Shown: positions 5,657 through 5,718 of the stretch, one piece after another
Layout: every line of letters starts with the position of its first letter
How positions within the stretch are numbered: position 1 is the first letter of the stretch
DNA from: an uncultured Actinomycetes bacterium
Lineage (GTDB): Bacteria; Actinomycetota; Thermoleophilia; Gaiellales; F1-60-MAGs149
Length of the DNA stretch: 5,718 bases
Direction: 5' to 3'
Assembly (NCBI GenBank): GCA_903847495.1
Contig: CAINDT010000112.1
Coordinates: forward strand, 1-5,718
Notes under the pieces: generated by a model
What the model was told of the DNA's origin: nothing
What the model saw: only the letters and a program-made list of their open reading frames with translations
The model's database searches: none
Translations under genes and position numbers: made by a program

Positions 5657-5662
5657 AGTCTA
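5657..5662 (-). promoter_or_regulatory. Putative -10 hexamer TAGACT for a leaderless BFN transcript
   Basis: On the minus strand TAGACT (TAnnnT) is followed by seven bases and then the ATG at 5649, so the transcript would begin at or next to the start codon. No Shine-Dalgarno lies upstream of the ATG, which fits leaderless translation. A GGGG-CAG-CCCC inverted repeat (5663-5673) abuts it upstream. No -35 was recognised. Confidence 0.45.
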
Positions 5663-5718
5663 GGGGCTGCCCCCGACCCGCCGTTCGGCTAGACGGGCCG
5701 GCGGCGTCATGGACGAAC

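Noticed and set aside
5663..5673. GGGG-CTG-CCCC as an intrinsic terminator
   Set aside because: The four-base stem is short, no T-run follows on either strand, and it lies just upstream of the BFN promoter.

Overview
This is a chromosomal, housekeeping-type window from a high-GC bacterium. A member of the Actinomycetota is the most likely source: codons end almost always in G or C, promoter-like TAnnnT hexamers sit right against start codons, and the bifunctional-nuclease gene ends in the acidic tail (FKxFLxxVxPxDF) known from actinobacterial homologues such as M. tuberculosis Rv1829. The exact lineage cannot be fixed from the sequence. No phage, IS, CRISPR or RNA gene was seen, and no stretch over 300 bases lacks a gene.

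Left part (1-3082, minus strand): an apparent three-gene operon read right to left. First comes a class A penicillin-binding protein with intact transglycosylase and transpeptidase motifs (989-3082). A membrane-anchored, M23/LytM-like protein follows after 29 bases (150-959); its metal-binding and catalytic histidines are largely replaced. Last is the N-terminus of a YmdB-type metallophosphoesterase (1-153), joined by an ATGA stop/start overlap and cut by the window edge. The PBP stop codon is the exact loop of a perfect 8-bp inverted repeat.

Middle (3083-4808): a divergent intergenic region of about 185 bases leads into a plus-strand pair. The first gene encodes a lipoprotein of the class III (BtuF/FhuD-like) substrate-binding fold, with no transporter partner in view. 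It overlaps by ATGA a CPBP-family intramembrane protease with all expected metal-site residues. A small hairpin sits directly before the protease start codon, which fits dependence on translational coupling.

Right part (4809-5718): a short AroQ-type chorismate mutase (plus strand, with its own Shine-Dalgarno) converges on a DUF151/BFN bifunctional-nuclease-family gene (minus strand). Their stop codons touch without a spare base (TGA|TCA). The BFN gene looks leaderless. The last 69 bases hold its upstream region and no gene that can be assigned.

The window joins cell-wall synthesis (PBP plus M23-like partner), nucleotide signalling (YmdB), a lipoprotein/intramembrane-protease pair, aromatic amino acid synthesis and a stress/repair-type nuclease family. 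No wholly new system is evident. The most interesting items are the degenerate M23 protein in the PBP operon, the orphan lipoprotein-CPBP pair, and several small control structures at gene junctions.
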